Source: Pseudomonadota bacterium (lineage in GTDB: Bacteria > Pseudomonadota > Gammaproteobacteria > Steroidobacterales > Steroidobacteraceae). Taken from it: 64,000 nt of DNA. The notes beneath the pieces were generated by a model that did no database searches, was not told where the DNA came from, and worked only from the letters and a program-made list of their open reading frames with translations. Of the stretch, positions 53,955 through 61,967 are shown one piece after another; the first letter of the stretch is position 1, and each line of letters starts with the position of its first letter. A program made the translations under genes and the position numbers. The stretch spans positions 1 to 64,000 of the forward strand of contig JAKBCE010000008.1 of NCBI GenBank assembly GCA_021808195.1, read 5' to 3'.

Positions 53955-55415
53955 TCAGGCGAATTCGGCGAACGCGTCCTTGAGGTCGCGGTACAGACGC
54001 TGGAATGTGCGCCGGCGGCTCGCCAGCAATGCCGCGAGCGCCGCATCCGGTGACACGGTCTGCACCACCGGCAGAGCGGCACACACCTCGGCCTCGCTGC
54101 CATCGCCGGCGGCGAGCCGCGCGAGCCGCGCCGCACCGAGTGCCGCACCAACCTCCCCGCCTGCACGGTAGGTGAGCGGCCGACGCAACGCCGCGGCGAT
54201 GAGTCGACCCCAGTAGCTGACTCGCGCACCGCCACCGGTGACGCTGATCTCCCCGACCGCATCACTCTTTTCCGTGAGCACATCGAGTCCATCGGCGAAC
54301 GCGTAGGCGACGCCCTCGAGCACCGCGGCTGTGAGCTCCGCCGGTGTCGTATCGGGCCGCAACCCGAAGAACACCCCCCGCGCGTGCGGATCGTTGTGCG
54401 GCGTGCGCTCGCCGGTGAGGTAGGGCAGGAACAGCGGGGAATGGCGGTTCAGGCGCTGTGCCTCAGCGGCCGCGGCAAGCTTGCCAAGATCCGTCTCGCC
54501 CACGATCTGCGCAATCCAGTCGAGCGTGTTGGCGGCGCTCAACATGACGGACATCTGATGCCATCGCTCCGGCAGGCAATGGCAGAACGCGTGCGCCGCC
54601 CGCGCCGGATTCGGCTGGAAGCGGTCGGTGACCACAAACAGCACGCCCGAGGTCCCCAGGGACAGAAACGCCTGACCGGGACGCACCACCCCCAGACCGA
54701 CTGCGCTCGCCGCGTTGTCGCCGCCACCGCCGGCCACGATGAGCCCGCGCGGCAGGCCGAGCTGCTCGGCAACCGGGGCGCTCAACGTCCCCGATACACC
54801 GGAGCCTTCGACGAGCCGCGGCATGTGGGCACGCGACAAGTCACTCGCCGCGAGCATCGCATCGGACCACTCGCGCCGGGCGACGTCGAGCCAGCCGGTG
54901 CCGGCCGCATCGGACATGTCGCTGACCCGCTCACCGGTCAGGCACAGCCGCACGTAATCCTTCGGCAGCAACACGTGCGCGGTCCGCCGAAACACTTCCG
55001 GCTCGTGCCGGGCGACCCACAACAGCTTCGGTGCGGTGAACCCCGGCATCATGATGTTGCCGGTGATAGAACGGGCGGCGGGCTCGCGCCGCTCGAGCTC
55101 GAGGCACTCCTCGGCCGAACGGCCGTCGTTCCACAGGATCGCCGGGCGCAGTGGCCGGTCCCGCTCATCGAGCAACGTAGCGCCGTGCATCTGACCGGAC
55201 AGGCCGAGCGCGCGCACCGCGGCGCGCGCCGTGGCCGGCACTGCGCGCACGGCTTGCTGCGTCGCCTCCCACCAGTGGCGCGGGTCCTGCTCGGAAAACC
55301 CCGGCGCCGGCCGACTCACCTCGAGCGCGGCGGAGCTCTGCGCGGCAATGTGGCCGTGCGCATCGAGCAGGACCACCTTGACGCTGGAGGTGCCGATGTC
55401 GATTCCCAGGTACAG
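53955..55415 (-). CDS. xylB: Xylulokinase, apparent CTG start
   Basis: A FGGY-family kinase that makes xylulose-5-phosphate. YLGIDIGTSSVKVVLLD is the ATP-site start, GFSEQDPRHWW and LGLSGQMHGATLLD bind the sugar, GGGGDNAASAVGLG and ISVTGGGARVSYWG complete the site. Family members begin M-Y-L-G-I-D; here the codon before Y is CTG (55415), eight bases after GGGGGGAG. The TTG at 55433 would be almost leaderless given the -10 at 55443. So a CTG start, giving 486 residues, fits best; TTG 55433 (492 residues) is the alternative. No xylose isomerase gene is in the window. Confidence 0.9.
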   Translation of the reverse strand: MYLGIDIGTSSVKVVLLDAHGHIAAQSSAALEVSRPAPGFSEQDPRHWWEATQQAVRAVPATARAAVRALGLSGQMHGATLLDERDRPLRPAILWNDGRSAEECLELERREPAARSITGNIMMPGFTAPKLLWVARHEPEVFRRTAHVLLPKDYVRLCLTGERVSDMSDAAGTGWLDVARREWSDAMLAASDLSRAHMPRLVEGSGVSGTLSAPVAEQLGLPRGLIVAGGGGDNAASAVGLGVVRPGQAFLSLGTSGVLFVVTDRFQPNPARAAHAFCHCLPERWHQMSVMLSAANTLDWIAQIVGETDLGKLAAAAEAQRLNRHSPLFLPYLTGERTPHNDPHARGVFFGLRPDTTPAELTAAVLEGVAYAFADGLDVLTEKSDAVGEISVTGGGARVSYWGRLIAAALRRPLTYRAGGEVGAALGAARLARLAAGDGSEAEVCAALPVVQTVSPDAALAALLASRRRTFQRLYRDLKDAFAEFA

Positions 55416-55442
55416 AGTCGCTGCTCCCCCCAAAAGTCGAGG

Positions 55443-55472
55443 ATGGTAGCGCTATCACTTCCGGCGTGTCAA
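55443..55472 (-). promoter_or_regulatory. Operator d and promoter of xylB
   Basis: On the minus strand a perfect TTGACA (55472-55467), 18 bp, then TACCAT (55448-55443). TGGTAGCGCTATCA (55444-55457) fills the spacer end and -10. It puts the start site near 55436, about 20 bases before the CTG. Confidence 0.82.
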
Positions 55473-55505
55473 TTGCACTGACTTTTCAGTTGACCCACTC
55501 TGCAG

Positions 55506-55534
55506 TTGTTGCGCTATGGTGATATCGCTACCAT
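55506..55534 (+). promoter_or_regulatory. Operator e and promoter of the esterase gene
   Basis: TTGTTG (55506-55511), 17 bp, TACCAT (55529-55534), with TGATATCGCTACCA (55520-55533) overlapping the -10 exactly as at operators d and f. Confidence 0.72.
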
Positions 55535-55581
55535 ACCAGCGGACTGCCGTCAGGCGAACCTGATCCAGAGAGGGAACTGAC

Positions 55582-56913
55582 ATGCTGCCGATGCCGAAGC
55601 GCGCTGCGGCGCGTCTGTGGGTACTGACTGCCTGCCTCGCGCTCACCGCCTGCGGCGCTGCGCCGGCGGAGCACACCCGGGCTGCGCCGCAGAGCGCCGC
55701 CCGAGCGCAACCGGCGCTCACGCCGCATTGGCTCGGCACCTGGGCCGCCTCACAGCAGATTCCCGAGCCGCACAACACCCTGCCGAGCGCCGCTCTCAGC
55801 AATGCCACGCTGCGCCAGATCGTGCATCTGAGCGTTGGCGGACACGAACTGCGCGTCCGCTTCTCAAACGTCTTTGGCACCACTGCGCTGCGGATCGTCG
55901 CGGCGCACATTGCGGTGCCTGTCTCGCGCCGGACCGGGCAGATCGACCCGCACACCGACACCCCGCTTACCTTCGCAGGACGGCCGGGCGTCAGCATTGC
56001 GCCAGGCGCAGCGTATGACTCCGACCCCGTCGCTTTCGACGCCAAGCCGCTTTCGGATCTGGCCATAACGCTGTACCTGCGTACACCGCCAGCGCGCCAG
56101 ACCAGCCACCCGGGCGCACGGGAGACTTCGTTTCTCCTCCATGGTGATCACGTCGGGGCCGCCAAATTGACGCATGCCATGCGCTTCAGTCACTGGTTCT
56201 TCCTCTCCGGCGTCGATGTCCGCGTGCGCGGCCCGGCCGCCGCCATCGTCACCCTCGGCGACTCCATCACGGACGGTCATGCCACCGCCGACAACAGTGA
56301 TACCCGCTGGCCGGACGATCTCGCCCGCCGTCTGCAGGCCTCCCCGGCCACCGCGCACCTCAGCGTGCTCAACGTCGGCACCGGTGGCAACCGCCTGCTG
56401 CGCTACGGTCTCGGACCCGATGCACTCGCCCGCTTCGACCGCGATGTGCTCGCGCAGACCGGGGTGCGCGAGCTGATCGTGCTCGAAGGCGTAAATGACC
56501 TCGGCATGGCGGGATTGCACGGGCCGATGTCCGGGGCCGGCAACGCAGCCCTGGTACGCCACATCCTCGGCGCCTACCGGCAGATGATCCTGCTCGCCCA
56601 CGCGCATGGCATCACGGTGATCGGCGCAACCATCACGCCCTTTCGCGGCTCGAGCTACTATCATCCCGCCGCTGCGATCCTGCGTGACCGTCGGGCCATC
56701 AACGCCTGGATCCGCACGCCGGGACACTTCGATGCGGTGGTGGATTTCGCCCGGGTGGTGCGCGACCCGCGCCATCCGCAGCAGCTGGCACCGAGATACG
56801 ACTCGGGCGATCATCTGCATCCGAATGCCGCTGGCTACCAGGCCATGGCCAACGCGATTCCCCTGCAGCTGCTGCGCTCAGCCGCCGCGGCAGACGGCCG
56901 CCGCTGCCCGTGA
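55582..56913 (+). CDS. Lipoprotein SGNH/GDSL esterase, likely xylan or pectin deacetylase
   Basis: 443 residues. A lipoprotein signal (ALTAC-G, lipobox cysteine about residue 23) anchors it in the membrane. A first beta-rich domain (about 45-200, WLGTWAASQQIP) is followed by the SGNH hydrolase: block I VTLGDSITDG (Ser), block II GTGGNRLL, block III EGVNDLGM and block V SGDHLHPNAAGY (Asp-His). This family includes rhamnogalacturonan and xylan acetyl esterases. AGAGGG precedes ATG 55582 at good spacing. Operator e controls it, which supports a hemicellulose substrate. Confidence 0.85.
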   Translation: MLPMPKRAAARLWVLTACLALTACGAAPAEHTRAAPQSAARAQPALTPHWLGTWAASQQIPEPHNTLPSAALSNATLRQIVHLSVGGHELRVRFSNVFGTTALRIVAAHIAVPVSRRTGQIDPHTDTPLTFAGRPGVSIAPGAAYDSDPVAFDAKPLSDLAITLYLRTPPARQTSHPGARETSFLLHGDHVGAAKLTHAMRFSHWFFLSGVDVRVRGPAAAIVTLGDSITDGHATADNSDTRWPDDLARRLQASPATAHLSVLNVGTGGNRLLRYGLGPDALARFDRDVLAQTGVRELIVLEGVNDLGMAGLHGPMSGAGNAALVRHILGAYRQMILLAHAHGITVIGATITPFRGSSYYHPAAAILRDRRAINAWIRTPGHFDAVVDFARVVRDPRHPQQLAPRYDSGDHLHPNAAGYQAMANAIPLQLLRSAAAADGRRCP

Positions 56914-57010
56914 TTCGCGCCGCGTGCCATCAGGCCCGCTGCAGGCCGACGGTTGCTGCCCACCGAGTCCGGCGCTGAGGTGGCCTGGGAGGCGCGCGCC
57001 GGCAGGCCAC

Positions 57011-58021
57011 TCACCTCCTGAGTGCAACGTCCCCGCGCAGCAGCGCCTCGACCTCACTGACCGTGGCGACGCTGAAGTCCGTGGCCACCGAATGCTTCAG
57101 ACACGCGCAAGCCGTCGCGAACTCAACCGTACGGGCCGCATCCGAACCGCTCAGCGTGCCGTGCAACATCCCGGCGGCAAATGCATCCCCGCTGCCGATC
57201 CGCTCGACCGTTCCGCGCAGTGCATAGCGTTGCGAGAGGAACATCCCATCCGGCGAGACACATGCGCCGAGCAGCGTGTGTGTCTCGGTCTGCGACTCGC
57301 TGCGGAAAGTGCTTGCAACCTGTCGCAGCCGCGCAAACCGCGACAGCGCCTCGTGCGCCGCCGCCGCGAAGGACTCTGGTCCGCTCGTGGTCGGCGTCTC
57401 GCCATGCAGCATCAACGCCAGATCATGCTCGCTCGCAAACAGCAGCTGCGCCTGCTCGGCGATCTCGCGCGCCAGCGCGCCGGCCTCGGCCGCACGCGCC
57501 TGCCACAACGAGGGTCGATAGTTACAGTCGAATGAAACGCCCATGCCACGCGCACGCGCCACATGCACGCCAGTGAGCACGCTCTGCGCACCCTCGGCAC
57601 TCAGTGCCGCGGTAATACCCGAGACGTGCAGCCAGTCGCAGTCCGCGAGCAGTTGCTCCCAGGGCAGGGGTTCGCGCAGCGCCAGAGAGAAGGCGGAGAA
57701 CTGGCGGTCGTAGAGCACTCGCGCCGGCCGCAGGCCCGCACCGCGCTCGAGAAAATAAAGCCCCATGCGGCCGCCGGCCAGGCGCACCGCAGCGGTGTCG
57801 ACGGCGTGACGGCGCAGCTCGGCAAGCACGAGCTCACCGAGCGGATTGTCCGGCAGCACGCTGATCATGGCGCTCGCGTGCCCCAGATGCGCCAGGGCGA
57901 TGGCGACGTTTGCTTCCGCTCCACCGACGGCGAGATCCAACTGCGCGGCGCCGCACAATCGCTGCCCGTGCGGCGCGGCCAGCCGCACCAACATCTCACC
58001 GAAACAGGCAACGCGCCTCAT
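57011..58021 (-). CDS. kdgK: 2-dehydro-3-deoxygluconokinase
   Basis: 336 residues of the PfkB family. It has CFGEMLVRLA at the start, GGAEANVAIALAHLG, the DCNYRPSLW (KDG kinase landmark) and the PfkB anion-hole GSGDAFAAGML near the C-terminus. It phosphorylates KDG, the product of ManD. The start at 58021 matches the family. It is transcribed away from operator f, whose better promoter points the other way; whether the repressor also acts on kdgK is uncertain. The KDPG aldolase gene is not in the window. Confidence 0.92.
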   Translation of the reverse strand: MRRVACFGEMLVRLAAPHGQRLCGAAQLDLAVGGAEANVAIALAHLGHASAMISVLPDNPLGELVLAELRRHAVDTAAVRLAGGRMGLYFLERGAGLRPARVLYDRQFSAFSLALREPLPWEQLLADCDWLHVSGITAALSAEGAQSVLTGVHVARARGMGVSFDCNYRPSLWQARAAEAGALAREIAEQAQLLFASEHDLALMLHGETPTTSGPESFAAAAHEALSRFARLRQVASTFRSESQTETHTLLGACVSPDGMFLSQRYALRGTVERIGSGDAFAAGMLHGTLSGSDAARTVEFATACACLKHSVATDFSVATVSEVEALLRGDVALRR

Positions 58022-58119
58022 AGCCCCCATTGTAGCAATGTGGTCGACGCCAGGGGGCAGCGCGCAACTCAGCGGTTTGTAGCGCCGCGGCATTGCGCCT
58101 CGCCCACTCTCGGTGGACG

Positions 58120-58149
58120 TTGACACTGGCGGAGTGATATCGCTACCAT
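58120..58149 (+). promoter_or_regulatory. Operator f with a rightward promoter before the JmjC-like gene
   Basis: TTGACA (58120-58125), 18 bp, TACCAT (58144-58149), and TGATATCGCTACCA (58135-58148) overlap in the same way as at xylB. The promoter points right, towards the JmjC-like gene at 58455, with a leader of about 300 nt. Confidence 0.78.
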
Positions 58150-58454
58150 TCTGACTCGTAGTGCAGCCGACGAGCAGTGGAGTACCTTGCGTTGCGGGCT
58201 GCATCGGCAGGCACTGCGAGCTGTCCGGCGCAGCGCCGCGGACCGGCGTGCACGACCCCGTCGCGAACTGACTCACTGAAGGCCCAGCCTCCCGCCATGC
58301 GCACCGAGTTCACCCGCTGCTCCGCCCTCGGCGCCGCACCGACGGCTGCGGGTGTTGGCGACCCGGGTGCGCTGCCGACGCGGGCGCTCGCAGACATCCA
58401 CTTCGGCTGTGCGCGGATCACCTCCCGCAGGCGGCTGGAGTCTGGAGAGTCCTG
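58150..58454 (+). other. 300-nt leader with an uncertain 92-codon frame
   Basis: Between operator f and the JmjC-like gene the only open frame of note is 58177-58455 (GTG start), ending TGATG over the next gene's ATG. Its sequence is rich in Ala, Arg, Ser and Pro with no motif, and may be chance in high-GC DNA. GGAGAG just before 58455 shows the downstream gene does not need it. Confidence 0.35.
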
Positions 58455-59540
58455 ATGTGCGCCGGCGGCGTCCTCGACCGCTCCTCGCTCACGAAAACGC
58501 CGCATTGGCGCCATGTGGATCTGGACACGTTCCGTCGCGAAATCATCCCCCGCGACCGCCCCGCAGTGCTGAAAGGACTGGTGGGCGAGTGGCCCGTGGT
58601 GTGCGCCGGCCGTGCATCCCCGCAGGCGCTGCTGCATTACATCCGCAGCCGCGACCCCGGCCACGCGCTGCGCCTGCTGGTCGGGCAGCCGCAGATCAAG
58701 GGGCTGTTCTTTTTTCGCGAGGACCTCACGGGGCTGAACTTCGAGTATTCGAACTCGACACTGCATGCGGCGCTCGGCAGCCTGCTCGCGCAAGCGCAAC
58801 ACCCTGAACCGCCCGCGATTCTGTTGCCGGCCGCACCCTGTGAGGCGTTCGCACAGATCGCCGCGGAAAACACACTGAAGATTCTTGACAAGCCGGCCAT
58901 TGCGCGACTCTGGCTCGCCAACCGCGTCACCACTGCGACCCATTTCGATATGTCGGACAACGTGCACTGCGTGGCGGCCGGTCGCAAGCGCTTCACCTTC
59001 TTTCCGCCCGAGCAGTTGGCCAACCTGTATGTCGGACCGCTTGATCTGATGTGGGCCGGGTTGCCGACCAGTCTGGTCAAGGTGGCCGAGCCGGACCTCA
59101 CGCGCTATCCGCGGTTTGCCGACGCCTGGGCGGTTGCGGAAACGGCCGACCTCGAGCCGGGCGATGCCGTGTACATTCCCAACCTGTGGTGGCACAACGT
59201 CGAGTCGCTCGAGCCGGTGAATCTCTCCATCAATTACTGGTGGTTCGACGGCTCGCGCGGCGGCGCCGAACCGTTTGCGGCCATGGCACACGCGCTGCTC
59301 GCGATCACGGCCCTGCCGCCGAGCCGCCGCGAGCACTGGCGCAGAATCTTCGATCATTACGTCTTCCAGACCCAGGGGGATCCGGTCCCCTATCTGCCCA
59401 CCGAGCGGCGCGGGATCCTCGGTCCGCTCACGCCGGCGCTCGAGGACTATCTGCGCACCCAACTGATCCGCTCCCTGACCAAGCCGATGCCGCGCCCGGT
59501 GGCCGAACAGATTCTGCGTCTGCTCGAGTCCAGAGGCTGA
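58455..59540 (+). CDS. Cupin_8 / JmjC-like oxygenase (second copy)
   Basis: 361 residues. The JmjC/FIH-like double-stranded beta-helix shows the Fe(II) ligands as HFDMSDN (HxD) and WWHNVES (distal His), with the YIPNLWWHNVE-SINYWW block typical of cupin_8 proteins. Members hydroxylate side chains of proteins or peptides with 2-oxoglutarate. It is a clear paralogue of the protein at 61968-63005: both share LWWHxVE, INYWW and FDHYVFxxQG. It is driven from operator f and is convergent with the TPR-OGT gene. Target unknown. Confidence 0.85.
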   Translation: MCAGGVLDRSSLTKTPHWRHVDLDTFRREIIPRDRPAVLKGLVGEWPVVCAGRASPQALLHYIRSRDPGHALRLLVGQPQIKGLFFFREDLTGLNFEYSNSTLHAALGSLLAQAQHPEPPAILLPAAPCEAFAQIAAENTLKILDKPAIARLWLANRVTTATHFDMSDNVHCVAAGRKRFTFFPPEQLANLYVGPLDLMWAGLPTSLVKVAEPDLTRYPRFADAWAVAETADLEPGDAVYIPNLWWHNVESLEPVNLSINYWWFDGSRGGAEPFAAMAHALLAITALPPSRREHWRRIFDHYVFQTQGDPVPYLPTERRGILGPLTPALEDYLRTQLIRSLTKPMPRPVAEQILRLLESRG

Positions 59541-59587
59541 TCTGCCCCGCACGATGCCGAGCGCACCCCGCCACGCCCCGGGGCCGC

Positions 59588-61861
59588 TCAGCCACATCGC
59601 GGCGCGGCGCTGGCCAGGCAATCCCGCAGGACTGCTCCGAGGGCGGTGATGGCCGAGCGCTGGCCGTCGGCGCGCTCGGCAGCCGAACGCAATGCTGCGC
59701 GGCGCTCGCTCCAATGCTCGCGGTCCCGCGCTTGCTGCGCCCAGCTGACGGCGGTTTGCACGTAGGCCTCCCCTGAGTGGGCAAGCCCCTCACTGAGCCC
59801 GATCTGGCGCAACAGGCCCGCCGCCAACCGTTGACGCAGAAACCGCCCCTCCCAGGTCACCACCGGCAGCCCGTGGTGCAGTGCCTGCCAAGCCGTCGTG
59901 TAGCCCGAAAACGCCGGGCAGTCGAGGTACAGATCCATCGCCTCGAGGAAGCCGCCAAAGCGGCTGCGAGTGAGCCAGCCCAGGGAGCGCAGATGCGCCT
60001 CGGGATCGAGTCCCTCGCGGCGCAGCGCGAGCGCGAGCCGCTCGCGCAGCTGCGCACCGGCCCAAGGTAGATTCTCCGGTGTGGCGAGCCAGAGTTCACA
60101 TGGGCTCGAAAGACGCGCAATTCGCGCGAGCAGCGCATCGTCGGCGGGATCGAATTTAATCGGCTGCTGACAAAGCGCGAAGCGCACGACGCCCTCGGCG
60201 GGCATCGATGACTCCCAGCGTTCAGTGCGCGCGGCAGACCACTCGGTACACACGCCCGTTCCAGGCAGGCGAACCAACCGTTCCCGATAGTGCCGCTCGG
60301 CATCCGCCGCTTCCAACAGCTCACCGGAGAGGTACAGATCGATGCTCGGCAATCCGGTGGTCACCGGATGACCCCACGCCGCAGCCTGCAGCGGGGCGAG
60401 CCGCAGCGCCGCCAGAGCCCCGGTGATTGGATCCATGCCAACCTCCGGATAGAGGATCACATCGGGCCGCTGCTCGGCGATCAGCTGCAGCCAGCGCCGC
60501 ATCGGCTTCGGTCCTTGCTCGAAGCACTCGACCCGCGCGCGCGCCCACGCCGTCTGCGCGTCGATGAGCGCGCCGGTGTGAAAGATCGCAAGATCAAAGT
60601 GCTCCCGATCAAGGTGCTGAACGATGCCGCGGGTAATGACCTCCCACACCGGGTGCTGGCGTACCTGCCCGCTCACGATGAGCACACGCGTACGCGCGTC
60701 ATGGCGCGTGCGCAGTGCCCCGCTCTGCTGCGCCGGCAGCGCCGGCAGCGCCGGCAGCGCCGGCAGCGCCGGCAGCGCCCAGTACTGGGCGGCCTGTTGG
60801 CTCACAAGTTCCCCGTACTCACACAGCTGCCGAGTGACATCAGCATGTCCATATGCAAGATGGAACGGCTGCAGCATTCCCACGCAGCGACCCAACTGCT
60901 GCGGCTGCGCGCCGCCCCACTGTCGCAGCGCCGCAAGCTCTTCCGTGAAGCGGTGCAGAGCCTGCTCGCGCTGCCCGGGCCCCGCGGCGACCAATGGCAG
61001 CACGGCGAGCAGGTTGCCGAGCTTCGCCTCGGCACACTGCGGCACCCGAGCCAGCGCCTGCTGGTAGGACTGGGCGGCCTCCTCGGTCCGCCCGGTCTCG
61101 CGCAGCGCGTGTCCGAGCGTGCAATGTGACTGTGCGTCAGTGGGGTTGAGCTGCGCGGCACGGCGACAGGCGACCACGGCCTGCTCCGCCCGGCCGAGCT
61201 TCAGCAGCAGCAGCCCGAAGTTGAGATGGGCTTCGGCGCTCCCCGGGGCCAGCTCGAGCGCACTGGTGTACGCCGCCAGCGCAGCCTCGGTCCGCCCGAG
61301 TGCGGCGAGCACGTTGCCTCGGTTGACGAGCGCCGCGACGTAGTCCGGGCGCAAGGCAATCGCCCGCTCGTAGGCGCCGAGCGCTTGCTCGGCCTCGCCG
61401 CGCTCCTGTGCAAGGTTGCCGAGCGCGAAGTGCGTCGGCGGATGTCCCGGCCTGAGGGCAGCGGCCCGGCTCAGCGCGTCGGCCGCCGCCTCCAGCCGAC
61501 CGAGCGAATGCAGCGTCAGACCCAGATTGTAGTGAGCCTCCGCATAATCGGGCTTGCACGCCAGCGCCGCACGGTAGGCGCGCTCGGCCGCCTCGGACTG
61601 ACCGCGCGCCTGCTCGGCATTGCCGAGATTATTGTGGTAGGCCGCTACCGACGGATCGAGCGCAATCGCCCGGGAAATCCAACTGACAGCCTCGTCGGGC
61701 CGGCCCTGTTGGTGGGCCAGGATGCCGAGGAATTGCAGCGCATCCGCATGCGTGGACTGCAGCGCAAGCACATCACGATAGGCGTCGGCCGCCTCGGCGA
61801 ACCGTCCCGTCTTGTGCAGCATCAATGCCCGGGCGAACAGTCTGTCGATTTGCCCCGCCAC
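59588..61861 (-). CDS. TPR protein with O-GlcNAc-transferase-like (GT41/SPINDLY-type) domain
   Basis: 757 residues. The first 290 or so are about eight tetratricopeptide repeats (each with A-x3-Y-x3-L-x2-x-P pattern). A Pro-Leu-Ala repeat linker follows (about 365-380, coded by five copies of a 9-bp unit). From about 390 to 757 comes a GT-B domain like O-GlcNAc transferase: VLIVSGQVRQHP, DVILYPEVGMDP, QAAAWGHPVTTGLPSIDLYLS, LVRLPGTG, FALCQQPIKFDP and LYLDCPAFSGYTTAWQALHHGLPVVTW. Such enzymes glycosylate Ser/Thr of target proteins. It ends the halogenase-SapC-JmjC operon. Substrate unknown. Confidence 0.85.
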   Translation of the reverse strand: MAGQIDRLFARALMLHKTGRFAEAADAYRDVLALQSTHADALQFLGILAHQQGRPDEAVSWISRAIALDPSVAAYHNNLGNAEQARGQSEAAERAYRAALACKPDYAEAHYNLGLTLHSLGRLEAAADALSRAAALRPGHPPTHFALGNLAQERGEAEQALGAYERAIALRPDYVAALVNRGNVLAALGRTEAALAAYTSALELAPGSAEAHLNFGLLLLKLGRAEQAVVACRRAAQLNPTDAQSHCTLGHALRETGRTEEAAQSYQQALARVPQCAEAKLGNLLAVLPLVAAGPGQREQALHRFTEELAALRQWGGAQPQQLGRCVGMLQPFHLAYGHADVTRQLCEYGELVSQQAAQYWALPALPALPALPALPAQQSGALRTRHDARTRVLIVSGQVRQHPVWEVITRGIVQHLDREHFDLAIFHTGALIDAQTAWARARVECFEQGPKPMRRWLQLIAEQRPDVILYPEVGMDPITGALAALRLAPLQAAAWGHPVTTGLPSIDLYLSGELLEAADAERHYRERLVRLPGTGVCTEWSAARTERWESSMPAEGVVRFALCQQPIKFDPADDALLARIARLSSPCELWLATPENLPWAGAQLRERLALALRREGLDPEAHLRSLGWLTRSRFGGFLEAMDLYLDCPAFSGYTTAWQALHHGLPVVTWEGRFLRQRLAAGLLRQIGLSEGLAHSGEAYVQTAVSWAQQARDREHWSERRAALRSAAERADGQRSAITALGAVLRDCLASAAPRCG
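60732..60776 (-). repeat. Five tandem 9-bp units in the TPR-OGT gene
   Basis: GCCGGCAGC is repeated five times without change, with a partial sixth. It codes Pro-Ala-Leu repeats in the linker between the repeat domain and the transferase. Slippage would change length by three residues and not break the frame. Confidence 0.9.
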
Positions 61862-61967
61862 CTCAATCTCCCGCGTACCCGCGCCCGAGCGCGCAACACT
61901 CGCTCAATTGCCCGGCGGCTGCGGCTGGGAACAAACGCAACCCCCGTGGCGCGCCCGGCGCGTCGCC

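Noticed and set aside
58021..58149. Operator f as the main promoter of kdgK
   Set aside because: The minus-strand reading has no fair -35 box; the plus-strand match is far better. Control of kdgK from here remains possible but unsupported.
58143..59714. 523-codon minus-strand frame over the JmjC-like gene
   Set aside because: Antisense to a gene with clear Fe-binding motifs; no family match.
60732..60776. CRISPR-like or frameshifting contingency repeat
   Set aside because: Units are adjacent with no spacers and are nine bases long, so frame is kept.
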